From NCBI RefSeq assembly GCF_001467825.1, contig NZ_LNYK01000007.1, forward strand, positions 8,020 through 72,019: a stretch of 64,000 bases of DNA, written 5' to 3'. Numbering within the stretch: position 1 is the first letter of the stretch; every line of letters starts with the position of its first letter. Source of the stretch: Legionella londiniensis. GTDB lineage: Bacteria; Pseudomonadota; Gammaproteobacteria; Legionellales; Legionellaceae. Shown here piece by piece: positions 34,020 through 43,276 of this stretch. The notes below the pieces were generated by a model that was not told the origin of the DNA, ran no database searches, and saw only the letters and a program-made list of their open reading frames with translations. The position numbers and the translations under genes were made by a program.

Positions 34020-35572
34020 CACCAGTTTGGTAGATAAAGTTCCTTCATGCGTTCCCATCCGGTTTGCGGAGGAAGATGATTCCTTTTTTCGAGTAAATTC
34101 CCCCAGTTGGTGCGTGAAGCCATTTCTGCTTTCACCTGTATAGGCACAATATCATTGCCGCCCCGAATTTGCCAGCCGCCCCCTAATGCGCGGTATAGTT
34201 CAACCATCGCCTGGGCGATTTCACCCTGCGTGTTAGTGAGTGAAAGTTGCACGCGTAATTGTTGGCGCTCAACATCAAGGAGAGTGGTATAGTCGGCTTC
34301 GCCCTGCTTGTATCGGATTAATGCCAGATTGGTCGATTCGATAGCGGAGCGATTGGCTTTGGTAAGGGATCGGGCTGCATTTTGGGTTTCAATGAACCGT
34401 GTAATATTATCCTGAACTTCCTGCTGCGCTTTTAACACTAAATTCATATAGTTTAAAAGCGCTTTTTGAAACTCTGCATCCTGCATGCGGACAGCATTGG
34501 TGATTTGACCATAATTCAACAGTGGCCAGTTTAGTGATGGGCCTGCCGTGATGGATCGGTTAGACCATTGAAAGATATCGCTGATAGAATTGTCGCCGAT
34601 GGTATTTGCAGCAAACAGGAAAGTGCCGGTCAATGAAAGAGCGGGATACAGGCTCGCTTTGGTCGCGCCTATTTTTGCAGATTGGGCAACCGCTTCCATG
34701 CGGGCTTGATAAATGTCAGGACGTTGAGCCAGGGCTTCTCTTGGAATATTTACTGCAATCTTGGCAGGCGCTTTAGGAATTTTTTTATTGTTTGCCAATA
34801 AGGCATCCACCTTATCCGGCGTAGTTCCAAGCAATACCCCTAATTTGTCTTTTTGACTTTGCAAAGAGCTTAAATAGTTGGGCAGCGTCGCCTGGGTTTC
34901 GGAAAGTTCCGTTTGTGCCTGGTTCACATCCAGCAAACTTGTCTCGCCGCCACGATAGCGTGCAGTCGCTATTTTCAGGCTCTCGGTCTGAATTTGAATA
35001 TTTTTTTTGGTGATGCGAATCAACTCTTCAAGCGTCCGAATTCGGATATAGGTGCTGGCAATATCAGCTGTGAGACTCACCAATGCGTTGTCATAGGCTG
35101 CAACCGATGCTAAAAAACTAGCATCATTGGCCTGGACGGCTCGGCGGTACTTGCCCCAGAAATCAATTTCCCAGCCTGCAGTAAATCCCAGGGATGCCGT
35201 GTCAAAATTTGTGGGGATAATATCCTGCAGCATCCCTCCGCCGATACGGTTATAAGTGTAATTGCCTATGAGCGCCTGCTGTTGCGGATAAAGCTGCCCT
35301 ACCGATTGGGCAAGCTGGGCACGGGCCTGCAATACCCGTACGCCTGCTATCTGTAGTGACAGATTATTGCAATAACCCTGCTTAATCAGGGCCGTTAATG
35401 TCGGATCATGAAATGCTTTCCACCAGTTGGCATTTTTTAATTGGGCGCTTTTATCAACCGGTTTTTTAGGAAGCCAGTGTTCTGCGATTTTTTTTCCAGG
35501 CTCCCTATAGTCTGGGCCCACCATGCAGGCATTAAGAAGAAGGCAGGTTAAGGCTAACAAAAGCTTCAGCAT
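34019..35572 (-). CDS. Outer-membrane efflux channel (NodT/OprM-type lipoprotein)
   Basis: 517 residues. The signal peptide has a lipobox (LLNAC, Cys16), followed by MVGPDYREPG, the usual start of NodT-family channels. Two repeats with long coiled helices make the trimeric TolC-like tunnel; YRGGETSLLDVNQAQTELSET and YKQGEADYTTLLDVERQQL are hallmark sequences. First gene of the efflux operon. Confidence 0.96.
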   Translation of the reverse strand: MLKLLLALTCLLLNACMVGPDYREPGKKIAEHWLPKKPVDKSAQLKNANWWKAFHDPTLTALIKQGYCNNLSLQIAGVRVLQARAQLAQSVGQLYPQQQALIGNYTYNRIGGGMLQDIIPTNFDTASLGFTAGWEIDFWGKYRRAVQANDASFLASVAAYDNALVSLTADIASTYIRIRTLEELIRITKKNIQIQTESLKIATARYRGGETSLLDVNQAQTELSETQATLPNYLSSLQSQKDKLGVLLGTTPDKVDALLANNKKIPKAPAKIAVNIPREALAQRPDIYQARMEAVAQSAKIGATKASLYPALSLTGTFLFAANTIGDNSISDIFQWSNRSITAGPSLNWPLLNYGQITNAVRMQDAEFQKALLNYMNLVLKAQQEVQDNITRFIETQNAARSLTKANRSAIESTNLALIRYKQGEADYTTLLDVERQQLRVQLSLTNTQGEIAQAMVELYRALGGGWQIRGGNDIVPIQVKAEMASRTNWGNLLEKRNHLPPQTGWERMKELYLPNW

Positions 35573-35639
35573 TTGGCTTAATATTTCCCTATCAATTGCG
35601 GCCGTGGGTATGGAGATGGGTGTTTGGCATCATGCCATC

Positions 35640-35678
35640 TTGAGAGCCATTTTTATAATATTATCTTTGATGGCTCAA
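35640..35678. promoter_or_regulatory. Inverted repeat upstream of the efflux operon, possible operator
   Basis: TTGAGAGCCAT (35640-35650) and ATGGCTCAA (35670-35678) pair with a two-base bulge around an AT-rich centre that could hold a -10 box for the leftward efflux operon. It lies 68 bases before that start codon. A repressor site is inferred; no regulator gene is adjacent. Confidence 0.4.
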
Positions 35679-35728
35679 CTGAACAAGTCTCTGTAAGCTT
35701 TGAGCGGATAAAAAAGAACGCTTAACCA

Positions 35729-35780
35729 GGAGAGCCGAAAGGCGCAGGCTCCGCTATTTCTGGGGCAGGATAATACCCCC
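35729..35780 (+). other. GC-rich hairpins between the efflux operon and the YerC-like gene
   Basis: GGAGAGCC (35729-35736) with GGCTCC (35747-35752), inner GCC-GAAA-GGC, and GGGG (35762-35765) with CCCC (35776-35779) form two neighbouring stems in an otherwise AT-rich 290-base spacer. They do not match any riboswitch I can recall with confidence. Confidence 0.4.
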
Positions 35781-35863
35781 TGTTTGTATCTTGTTTTTGG
35801 AGAGTTCTTTTGACTGAACAGGCATGTTATCTTATGGTGATTTTAGTTCATTAGCTTGTAATT

Positions 35864-36151
35864 ATGACAAAAAAAACCGATGTTAAAGTGGAAAAATTGA
35901 TGCAAGCAATTGCATTGATACAAGATCAGGAAGAAGCGCGGCGTTTTTTTACCGATTTATGTACTCCAGCAGAGCTTGATGCCATGGCCGATCGCTGGCA
36001 AGTGGTTCCTTTGATCCGGGAAGGCGTTCCCTATCGTGCCATACAGGAACGCACAGGCGTCAGTGTTGCCACCATTACGCGCGTTGCGCGATGCATCCAT
36101 ATGGGCGAGGGCGGATACAAGCTCATTGCCGATCGAGCCGATAAGGCCTGA
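35864..36151 (+). CDS. TrpR/YerC-like DNA-binding protein
   Basis: 95 residues, matching the YerC/YecD branch of the TrpR family: FFTDLCTPAELDAMADRWQVVPLI, then the helix-turn-helix GVPYRAIQERTGVSVATITRVARCI and GGYKL. Genes of this type are often found beside histidine biosynthesis operons, and here it precedes hisG by 131 bases. It may repress that operon, but a separate promoter before hisG indicates that the two are not a simple single unit. Confidence 0.9.
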   Translation: MTKKTDVKVEKLMQAIALIQDQEEARRFFTDLCTPAELDAMADRWQVVPLIREGVPYRAIQERTGVSVATITRVARCIHMGEGGYKLIADRADKA

Positions 36152-36200
36152 AATCTATTTCCCTGCATAGCCTCTGAATTAGTCTCTTTCGTCCAAATCG

Positions 36201-36229
36201 TTGACATGCTTCATCAAGGGTGTTATTTT
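36201..36229 (+). promoter_or_regulatory. Strong candidate promoter of the histidine operon
   Basis: Perfect TTGACA at 36201-36206 and TATTTT at 36224-36229 with a 17-base spacer, about 50 bases before hisG. No His-rich leader peptide lies between, so regulation would be by a protein rather than by attenuation. Confidence 0.7.
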
Positions 36230-36282
36230 GTAATAGCGTTTTAGCGCATTAAAACATTATTACATGATTACTCGGGAAGAAG

Positions 36283-37164
36283 ATGAGCATACGATTGAGA
36301 CTGGCCTTGCAAAAAAAAGGCAGATTAGCTGATGAATCTATTTCTTTATTGCGGCAAAGTGGTTTGCAGTTTCGCCTGAAAGAACATGGGTTATTAGTCC
36401 ATGTCAATAATCTTCCTATTGATCTGCTGTTCGTACGCGATGATGATATTCCCTCTTTGGTGTTCGATGGGATATGCGATGCAGGCATCGTTGGCGAAAA
36501 TGTCTTGCGTGAAATGGAACTTTCATCCAGTAATACAAAATACCGCACACTGGCAAGGCTTGATGCTTGTGTCTGCCGTCTTGTTATCGCTATACCGGAG
36601 CAGTTTAGATGGGTTAGCCCAGGCAGTCTCAATGGCAAGCGCATCGCCACAAGCTATCCCAATTTGCTGAAAGAATATCTTAAGCGACATGGGGTTTCAG
36701 CGGAGTGCGTGGTGCTGTCCGGTTCGGTAGAAATGGCGCCCGGAATGGAAATGGCCGATGCGATTTGTGATTTGGTATCGACAGGGCAGGCGCTTGAGGA
36801 AAACAAGCTTCGTGAGGTTGATACTGTTTATAAAAGTCAGGCGGTATTGATTCAAACGGCAAAGCCTGTCAATTCCGGGAAACAGGAGTTACTTGAGCGG
36901 CTGCTCAGGCGTATTCAAGCGGTGCAGCGGGCAGATACGCGAAAATATATCCTTTTTCATGCTCCAAAGTCTCATCTGCAAAAAATTTGTGAGCATTTGC
37001 CTGGTGCGGAATCACCGACCATATTCCCTTTAGCCGGGGCGCAAGACAAGGTTGTTGTTCATATTGTATCCAGTGAGCAGGTTTTCTGGGATACCCTGGA
37101 AGCGATTCAGCTTCTGGGTGCAAGCTCAATTTTGGTGTTGCCGATTGAGAAGATGTTGATGTAA
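36283..37164 (+). CDS. hisG: ATP phosphoribosyltransferase (long form)
   Basis: 293 residues. First step of histidine synthesis: ATP plus PRPP gives phosphoribosyl-ATP. Family text: LRLALQKKGRLADESISLL, DAGIVGENVL, RIATSYPNLLKEYL and AICDLVSTGQALEENKLREV. The length and the C-terminal regulatory domain (after about 220) identify the hexameric long form, inhibited by histidine. Shine-Dalgarno GGAAGAAG. First gene of the operon. Confidence 0.97.
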   Translation: MSIRLRLALQKKGRLADESISLLRQSGLQFRLKEHGLLVHVNNLPIDLLFVRDDDIPSLVFDGICDAGIVGENVLREMELSSSNTKYRTLARLDACVCRLVIAIPEQFRWVSPGSLNGKRIATSYPNLLKEYLKRHGVSAECVVLSGSVEMAPGMEMADAICDLVSTGQALEENKLREVDTVYKSQAVLIQTAKPVNSGKQELLERLLRRIQAVQRADTRKYILFHAPKSHLQKICEHLPGAESPTIFPLAGAQDKVVVHIVSSEQVFWDTLEAIQLLGASSILVLPIEKMLM

Positions 37165-37174
37165 GGAGGATACA

Positions 37175-38488
37175 ATGTTCAAACCTGTCAGTTGGAATGC
37201 ATTATCCAGGGCACAACAAGACTCACTGCTAAAACGGCCTGTCCAAAGGCAAGAACATGATTTTACCTGCAGGGTTCAGCGTGTGATCAATGAAGTTCGA
37301 AAAACCGGCGATAAGGCAATTCGTTCATTCACCAAGCAGTTTGATAAAGTCGATATAGAGAACTTAAAAGTGCGTGAAGCGGAATTTGATGCTGCAATGA
37401 GGCAGGTTCCTTCTTCCGCAATTGAAGCATTTGCACATGTCGTTAAGCACTTGACTGCATTTCACCGGCAACAGAGACTGCCCGATTATGCAATAGAAAC
37501 CTCGCCGGGTATTCTATGTGAACAGGCAGCACGCCCTATTCAACGCGTTGGCCTTTATGTGCCGGCAGGCAGTGCGCCTTTGGTTTCTACTGTGCTGATG
37601 TTGGGCGTACCCTCCCAATTGGCCGGATGCCCTCTGCGGATATTGTGCTCGCCGCCTGACAATGCAGGCAATATTGATCCCAATATATTGGTTGCAGCCC
37701 GATTAAGCGGCATCGATACCATCTTTAAGGTGGGCGGTGCCCAGGCCATTGCTGCTATGGCGTATGGCACAGAAAGCGTCCCCAAGGTGGATAAAATTTT
37801 TGGGCCCGGCAATCGATGGGTTACCACAGCCAAAATGCTGGTTTCTCTTGATCCAAATGGCGCGTTGCTTGACATGCCGGCAGGACCATCGGAAGTGCTG
37901 GTGGTGGCCGATGACAGGGCAAATCCTTCTGTAGTTGCCGCAGATTTACTTTCACAGGCAGAGCATGGGGAAGATTCGCAGGTGCTGCTGATTTGTATCA
38001 GCCAGGATTTTGCCCAAAAAGTATTGCGTGAAATTGACAATCAACTCAAATCTCTGTCACGGGCAGCGGTTGCCCGCCAGTCGCTTCAAAACAGTATCTT
38101 GATTGTAGTGGATGGTGTAGTCGAAGCCATCGCGATCGCAAATCAATATGCGCCCGAGCATTTAATTCTGCAGATCGCTGACCCCAGGGAATATCTGCCC
38201 GAGATTCATTCAGCAGGCTCTGTCTTTTTAGGGGACTGGACGCCTGAATCTGCCGGCGATTATGCAAGCGGCACAAACCATGTCCTGCCAACATATGGTT
38301 TTGCAAGATCTTGCAGCGGATTATCGGTTCGAGATTTTATCAAAACAGTAACTGTCCAGGAATTAACCAGAGATGGGCTTGTTTCCATTGCAGAAACCAT
38401 TCGTATCCTCACAGGGATTGAAGGACTGGATGCGCACCAACATGCAATTGATATTCGGTTACAGTCGACAGGGGTACATGATGGATAA
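37175..38488 (+). CDS. hisD: Histidinol dehydrogenase
   Basis: 437 residues. Oxidises L-histidinol to histidine with NAD. Conserved blocks: RVGLYVPAGSAPLVSTVLMLGVPSQLAGC, KVGGAQAIAAMAYGTESVPKVDKIFGPGN, DMPAGPSEVLVVAD, LLSQAEHGEDSQVLL (zinc and catalytic His), ANQYAPEHL and SAGSVFLGDWTPESAGDYASGTNHVLPT. AAGGAGG before the ATG. The end overlaps hisC by 11 bases. Confidence 0.98.
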   Translation: MFKPVSWNALSRAQQDSLLKRPVQRQEHDFTCRVQRVINEVRKTGDKAIRSFTKQFDKVDIENLKVREAEFDAAMRQVPSSAIEAFAHVVKHLTAFHRQQRLPDYAIETSPGILCEQAARPIQRVGLYVPAGSAPLVSTVLMLGVPSQLAGCPLRILCSPPDNAGNIDPNILVAARLSGIDTIFKVGGAQAIAAMAYGTESVPKVDKIFGPGNRWVTTAKMLVSLDPNGALLDMPAGPSEVLVVADDRANPSVVAADLLSQAEHGEDSQVLLICISQDFAQKVLREIDNQLKSLSRAAVARQSLQNSILIVVDGVVEAIAIANQYAPEHLILQIADPREYLPEIHSAGSVFLGDWTPESAGDYASGTNHVLPTYGFARSCSGLSVRDFIKTVTVQELTRDGLVSIAETIRILTGIEGLDAHQHAIDIRLQSTGVHDG

Positions 38489-39533
38489 TTTAAACAATCT
38501 GGCTAGAAAAGCTGTATTAAAGCTGATTCCATACAGCTCCGCACGCTCTGAAATTGCTGCGGACGGAATCCGCCTGGATGCCAACGAAAATCCCTTTTGC
38601 CAAGAGGAGGGCCTGAATCGTTACCCTGAACCGCAACCCCGGGACTTGAAACGTGCGCTGGCTGAGCTTTATGGAGTAAAGGACTCACAGATCATTATGA
38701 CCAGAGGAAGCGACGAGGGGATTGATTTATTAACACGGGTTTTTTGCGAGCCGGGTCAGGATTCAGTAGTTGTGACCCCGCCCACTTATGGAATGTATGA
38801 AGTTTCCGCAAGCATTCAGGGCGTATCAGTCACACCTGTTCCCTTGTTGTCGGAGGCAGGGTTTGCCCTAGACAAGAAAAGCCTCCTTGAGAATCCGGAT
38901 AAAGGCATAAAGCTGGTTTTCTTATGCTCGCCCAACAACCCTACAGGCAATGTGTTTGCCAGGGCCGATATTTTGGAAATCTGCGAGCAATTTCAAGGTA
39001 AAGCCTTAATTGTGGTTGATGAAGCATATATTGAATTTTCAGATATGGAAAGCCTAAGCTCCTCCCTGTCCCGTTATGACAATTTAGTCATTTTGCGTAC
39101 GCTTTCCAAAGCCTATGGATTAGCCGGTGCACGCATGGGTTGTATTTTGGCGAATCAGGCGGTGGTTGATTTGTTAAAAAAAATCATAGCACCTTATCCG
39201 ATCCCTGTGCCAGTGGTTAAGGCTGTATTGCCTGCTTTATCAAGAAAAAATCTGGATTGGATACGCGTCCAAATTCAATCTATTCGAAAAGAACGTGAGA
39301 TACTCAGGATTTTTTTAGCATCCCTCTCGTCTGTCGTAGAGGTTTATCCGTCAGAGGCCAATTTTTTGCTCGTTAAGGTGCAAGATGCTAACCGATGGAT
39401 GTCCTTGTGCAGACAACACCATATTGTGATTCGATCCCGTACTCACATGCCTGAACTTCGCAATTGCGTACGGATTTCAATAGGGACTGACAGGGAAAAT
39501 CAACGTTTGCGGGAGGTGCTTTCCTATGTCTAA
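38478..39533 (+). CDS. hisC: Histidinol-phosphate aminotransferase
   Basis: 351 residues from the ATG pair at 38478/38481, the first start that gives the normal length; more upstream starts would lie deep inside hisD. PLP enzyme of fold type I: LDANENPFC, MTRGSDEGIDLLTRVFC, TPPTYGMYEVSA, LCSPNNPTGN, VVDEAYIEFS and TLSKAYGLAGARMGC (PLP-binding Lys). The stop overlaps the hisB start by 8 bases. Confidence 0.97.
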   Translation: MMDNLNNLARKAVLKLIPYSSARSEIAADGIRLDANENPFCQEEGLNRYPEPQPRDLKRALAELYGVKDSQIIMTRGSDEGIDLLTRVFCEPGQDSVVVTPPTYGMYEVSASIQGVSVTPVPLLSEAGFALDKKSLLENPDKGIKLVFLCSPNNPTGNVFARADILEICEQFQGKALIVVDEAYIEFSDMESLSSSLSRYDNLVILRTLSKAYGLAGARMGCILANQAVVDLLKKIIAPYPIPVPVVKAVLPALSRKNLDWIRVQIQSIRKEREILRIFLASLSSVVEVYPSEANFLLVKVQDANRWMSLCRQHHIVIRSRTHMPELRNCVRISIGTDRENQRLREVLSYV

Positions 39534-40593
39534 GCGTAAAATTTTATTTATTGACAGGGACGGAACCTTGATTCATGAACCGGAGGACAAGCAAATCGAT
39601 ACCTTGGAAAAACTCGAGCTTGAGCCTATGGTGATACCTGCGCTGCTCACGCTTAAAAACCAGGGGTACAGGTTTGTGATGGTCTCTAACCAGGATGGGT
39701 TGGGCAGCGATTCTTATCCCCCGGAGAGATTTAATCTCGTTCAGGAAAAATTGCTGGGACTTCTGGCATCGCAAGGAATTTTGTTCGATGCCATTCATAT
39801 CTGTCCGCATAGGGAGATAGATTATTGTGAATGTCGTAAGCCTAGAATAGGGCTCGTGCTTGGTTATCTGTCCATGCCAGAACTGGATAGATCGCGCAGT
39901 TTTGTTGTTGGGGACAGGGAAACTGATCTCAAGCTTGCTGAACGCATGGGTTTGCAAGGCATGTTATATGACCGTGCACGAAACAATTGGCCGGCCATTG
40001 TATCTCAAATTCAAGGTCGGATGCGTTCTTGTACAGTGAAGCGTAAAACCGCAGAGACATTCATTGAAGCAGCGGTTGATCTGGATAATGCCTGGCCTTT
40101 GAAAGTCGATACTTCAATCGGTTTTTTTGATCACATGCTTTCACAGTTCGCAAAGCACGCCGGCATCAGTCTCAAATTAAGCGCCAGCGGAGATTTGCAG
40201 GTTGATGAGCATCATTTGGTAGAGGATACGGCGCTGGTTTTGGGACGCGCTTTACGCCAGGCCCTGGGAGATAAGTCCGGCATAAGCCGTTATGGATTCT
40301 TGTTGCCAATGGATGAGGCGCTCACCGAAGTTGCGCTTGATCTCAGTGGGCGGCCGTATCTGGTATTTGACGGATCGTTTACCCGGGAACAGGTGGGAGG
40401 GTTTCCAACTGAACTAATCCCTCACTTTTTCAGATCATTCGTTGAGCAGTTAAAAGCAACGCTCCACCTTAAAATGAGAGGGGACAATGCACACCATCAA
40501 ATCGAAAGTCTTTTTAAAGGAGTTGGCCGCGCATTTCGTGAGGCAAAAAGAGTAGATGGGAATGATATTCCAAGTACCAAGGGGATTTTATGA
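39526..40593 (+). CDS. hisB: Bifunctional histidinol-phosphatase / imidazoleglycerol-phosphate dehydratase
   Basis: 355 residues, as for E. coli HisB. The N-terminal HAD phosphatase (1-165) has FIDRDGTLIHEP, VSNQDGLG, a Cys/His zinc loop (CPHREIDYCECRKP) and VVGDRETDLKLA. The C-terminal dehydratase (about 170-355) has DTSIGFFDHMLSQFAKHAGI, DEHHLVEDTALVLG and NAHHQIESLFKGVGRAF. It catalyses two steps. It overlaps hisH by four bases. Confidence 0.98.
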   Translation: MSKRKILFIDRDGTLIHEPEDKQIDTLEKLELEPMVIPALLTLKNQGYRFVMVSNQDGLGSDSYPPERFNLVQEKLLGLLASQGILFDAIHICPHREIDYCECRKPRIGLVLGYLSMPELDRSRSFVVGDRETDLKLAERMGLQGMLYDRARNNWPAIVSQIQGRMRSCTVKRKTAETFIEAAVDLDNAWPLKVDTSIGFFDHMLSQFAKHAGISLKLSASGDLQVDEHHLVEDTALVLGRALRQALGDKSGISRYGFLLPMDEALTEVALDLSGRPYLVFDGSFTREQVGGFPTELIPHFFRSFVEQLKATLHLKMRGDNAHHQIESLFKGVGRAFREAKRVDGNDIPSTKGIL

Positions 40594-41177
40594 TCGTAGT
40601 CGTCGATAGCGGCGGAGCCAATCTGGTATCGCTTTTAAGCTGGGTTTCGCGTTTGGGGGTTGATGCATGCGTCAGTACCTGTTCCCGGAAAATTAAAAAT
40701 GCAAGCCATGTCATTCTGCCTGGAGTGGGTTCTGCAGGCAAGATTATGGAACGGCTCTGTGCCCTTCGGTTAAAAGAACTCTTGCAATCCTTGACCCAAC
40801 CAGTTTTGGGTATCTGTGTGGGAATGCAGGTGTTGTTTGAATGTTCGGAAGAAGGCGGCACCCCTTGTTTGGGCTTGATGGCTGGGATGATCAAAAAACT
40901 GCCTGAAAAGACCGGTCTGATTTTACCGCATATGGGGTGGAATACCCTGCAAATCACTGAAGCATCAGGACTCATGGCAGGGGTGCAGCCCAATGCCTAT
41001 GTCTATTTTGTTCACAGCTTTTTTGCACCTGTCTCGAAGTACACCCGGGCGGTCGCATACCATGGCTTGCCATTCTCAGCGGCTGTACAGAGCAGCAATT
41101 TTTATGGCGTTCAGTTTCATCCGGAGCGATCAGGTGCGGCGGGTCTGCAAATATTAAAAAATTTTATAGAGCTTTGA
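40590..41177 (+). CDS. hisH: Imidazole glycerol phosphate synthase, glutaminase subunit
   Basis: 195 residues. Class I glutamine amidotransferase: LPGVGSAGKIME, GICVGMQVLFECSEEGG (nucleophile Cys), HMGWNTLQ, YFVHSFFAP, and the final VQFHPERSGAAGLQILKNF (His, Glu). It feeds ammonia to HisF. Confidence 0.97.
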   Translation: MIVVVDSGGANLVSLLSWVSRLGVDACVSTCSRKIKNASHVILPGVGSAGKIMERLCALRLKELLQSLTQPVLGICVGMQVLFECSEEGGTPCLGLMAGMIKKLPEKTGLILPHMGWNTLQITEASGLMAGVQPNAYVYFVHSFFAPVSKYTRAVAYHGLPFSAAVQSSNFYGVQFHPERSGAAGLQILKNFIEL

Positions 41178-41178
41178 C

Positions 41179-41913
41179 ATGATTATCTATCCAGCAATTG
41201 ATTGTCGAAAAGGGAAATGCGTGCGTTTATATCAGGGGGATTACAGTCGGGAAACGGTTTATGAAAAACCGCCTGTAGAAAGAGCAAAGGCCTTTGCAAA
41301 AGAAGGGGCAACCTGGTTGCATGTCGTTGATTTGGATGGGGCAAAAACAATCGGGGAGAATCAGGCGCTTCTTCTTAAGAAACTGATTTGCTCTGTGCCA
41401 CTAAAGGTTCAGGTAGGAGGCGGTATCAGAACAGCTTCGCAAATAGAGACTTATTTTAAGCAAGGTGCATCTCGAGTGGTCATTGGCAGTTTAGCGATTG
41501 AGGCGCCCAAATGCGTTGCAGGCTGGTTGAGTCGGTTCGGAGGCGAACGTTTGGTTTTGGCGTTTGATGTGGCGTTTGATGAAGCCAATAAGCCGAGGGT
41601 GGTAATGCAGGCTTGGCAAAAAATAAGTCACTATGTCTTGCATGAGCTGATGGAATTTTATTTAACCCAAGGTTTGCAACATGTATTGTGTACCGATGTT
41701 TCAAAGGATGGGACGTTATCTGGGCCAAATATTGAGCTGTATCAGGATTTAATAAAACAGTTTCCCTCGTTACAGATACAAGCATCGGGCGGCATTCGCA
41801 GCCTCGAAGATATTCATTGCCTCAAAAGGACGGGGGTCTCTGGCGCCATTATTGGGCGTGCATTGTATGAAAAAAAGATCACGTTAAAGGAGGCCATCTC
41901 ATGCCAAGCCTAA
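41179..41913 (+). CDS. hisA: ProFAR isomerase (phosphoribosylformimino-AICAR-P isomerase)
   Basis: 244 residues, a TIM barrel. [20 protein letters not shown] holds the catalytic Asp, followed by [46 protein letters not shown] (second Asp) and [11 protein letters not shown]. One base separates it from hisH, and it overlaps hisF by 13 bases. Confidence 0.98.
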   Translation: MIIYPAIDCRKGKCVRLYQGDYSRETVYEKPPVERAKAFAKEGATWLHVVDLDGAKTIGENQALLLKKLICSVPLKVQVGGGIRTASQIETYFKQGASRVVIGSLAIEAPKCVAGWLSRFGGERLVLAFDVAFDEANKPRVVMQAWQKISHYVLHELMEFYLTQGLQHVLCTDVSKDGTLSGPNIELYQDLIKQFPSLQIQASGGIRSLEDIHCLKRTGVSGAIIGRALYEKKITLKEAISCQA

Positions 41914-42668
41914 GAATTATTCCCTGCCTGGATGTGAAGGGAGGGCGGGTTGTCAAGGGAGTCCAATTTCGAAACCATCGGGATATGGGGGCAATTGAGG
42001 ATTACGTGGTTTTTTATCGCGACAATGGCGCTGATGAGCTGGTTTTTTACGATATCACAGCAAGCTGTGATGGAAGAAATCTGGATAGAAACTGGGTGAC
42101 GCGCGTGTCGCGGCTTTTAGACATCCCCTTTTGTGTGGCAGGCGGAATTAAAACGGTTGATGACGCAAGAGCCGTGTTTAAAGCGGGTGCTGATAAAATT
42201 TCCATAAATTCCCCTGCCTTGGAAAGGCCGGAATTGATAAGGGAGCTTGCAGAAGAATTTGGGCGTCAATCGATAGTGGTGGGGATTGATAGCTTTGAAC
42301 AATCAGGCATATACGAAGTATATCGTTATACCGGTTCGCCTGATAAAACCCAGAGTACCGGACGTAAAACGGCTGAGTGGGTATTGGAAGCAGATGATTT
42401 GGGGGCAGGAGAAATTGTATTGAACTGCATGAATCAAGACGGAGTTCGGAAGGGATATGATATCGAACAGTTACAGCAAATAAGAAAACTGACTAATCTT
42501 CCTTTAATTGCTTCAGGAGGAGCAGGAAGCATGGAAGACTTCCTGCAAGTGTTTCGCAAGGCACACGTTGACGGCGCTTTGGCGGCCAGTGTGTTTCATG
42601 ATAGGGATATTTTAATTAAGCAATTGAAGCAATTTTTGGCTGTGAATCAACTTGAGGTGAGGCCATGA
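41901..42668 (+). CDS. hisF: Imidazole glycerol phosphate synthase, cyclase subunit
   Basis: 255 residues, a TIM barrel. [19 protein letters not shown] has the catalytic Asp, followed by [62 protein letters not shown] (second Asp) and [12 protein letters not shown]. With HisH it makes imidazole glycerol phosphate and releases AICAR. It overlaps hisIE by four bases. Confidence 0.98.
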   Translation: MPSLRIIPCLDVKGGRVVKGVQFRNHRDMGAIEDYVVFYRDNGADELVFYDITASCDGRNLDRNWVTRVSRLLDIPFCVAGGIKTVDDARAVFKAGADKISINSPALERPELIRELAEEFGRQSIVVGIDSFEQSGIYEVYRYTGSPDKTQSTGRKTAEWVLEADDLGAGEIVLNCMNQDGVRKGYDIEQLQQIRKLTNLPLIASGGAGSMEDFLQVFRKAHVDGALAASVFHDRDILIKQLKQFLAVNQLEVRP

Positions 42669-43276
42669 GTGAATTTAATCCTCCAATCATTGATTGGGAA
42701 AAAGCAGGCAGCTTGCTCCCTGCTGTCATCCAGGATCATTATACACGCCAGGTCTTGATGATGGGATATATGAATCGTGAGGCGCTGGCGCGCACCTGCG
42801 AAACGGGCCGCGTCACTTTTTATAGCCGGACAAGGCAACGCTTATGGATGAAAGGAGAAACATCCGGTCACGTGCTCAAGGTCGTCGATATCCTGTCTGA
42901 CTGTGATCATGATGCCTTGTTAATTCTTGCCAAAATAGAGGGACATTGCTGTCATCTAAAGCAGCCAAGTTGTTTCGGAAGAGACGGCTCTTTTGTGCCT
43001 GTTTTGGAGAAATTGGAAGAAGTCATTGTCTCAAGATGCCGCGCCTCTGAAAGGCGCAGTTATACCGCACAGTTGTTCGCTGAAGGACTGCAACGGATTG
43101 CTCAAAAGGTAGGAGAAGAAGGAGTGGAGGTAGCTCTTGCCGCTGTTGCTGGCAATCGAGAGGAAACCATCAGCGAAGCAGCGGATTTGTTATACCACTT
43201 GCTGGTGCTTCTGGCGGCTAAAGAAATCGCATTTAGAGAAGTTTTATCCAGTCTTTTAAGGAGAAAGAAACCATGA
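42665..43276 (+). CDS. hisIE: Bifunctional phosphoribosyl-AMP cyclohydrolase / phosphoribosyl-ATP pyrophosphatase
   Basis: 203 residues in two domains. HisI (1-115): [21 protein letters not shown] split over the fold, [26 protein letters not shown] and metal-binding Cys in [12 protein letters not shown]. HisE (about 120-203): [34 protein letters not shown]. The fusion is usual in enterics and relatives. It overlaps purH by four bases. Confidence 0.97.
   Translation: MSEFNPPIIDWEKAGSLLPAVIQDHYTRQVLMMGYMNREALARTCETGRVTFYSRTRQRLWMKGETSGHVLKVVDILSDCDHDALLILAKIEGHCCHLKQPSCFGRDGSFVPVLEKLEEVIVSRCRASERRSYTAQLFAEGLQRIAQKVGEEGVEVALAAVAGNREETISEAADLLYHLLVLLAAKEIAFREVLSSLLRRKKP

Noticed and set aside
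35720-35785. Glycine riboswitch
   Set aside because: GGAGAG and GCCGAAAGG recall parts of the motif, but the order of conserved segments and the closing stem do not fit, and the downstream gene is not a glycine gene.
36206-36244. Short ATG ORF before hisG as a histidine leader peptide
   Set aside because: The ATG lies at the -35 box of the promoter, and the ORF has a single His codon and no His run.
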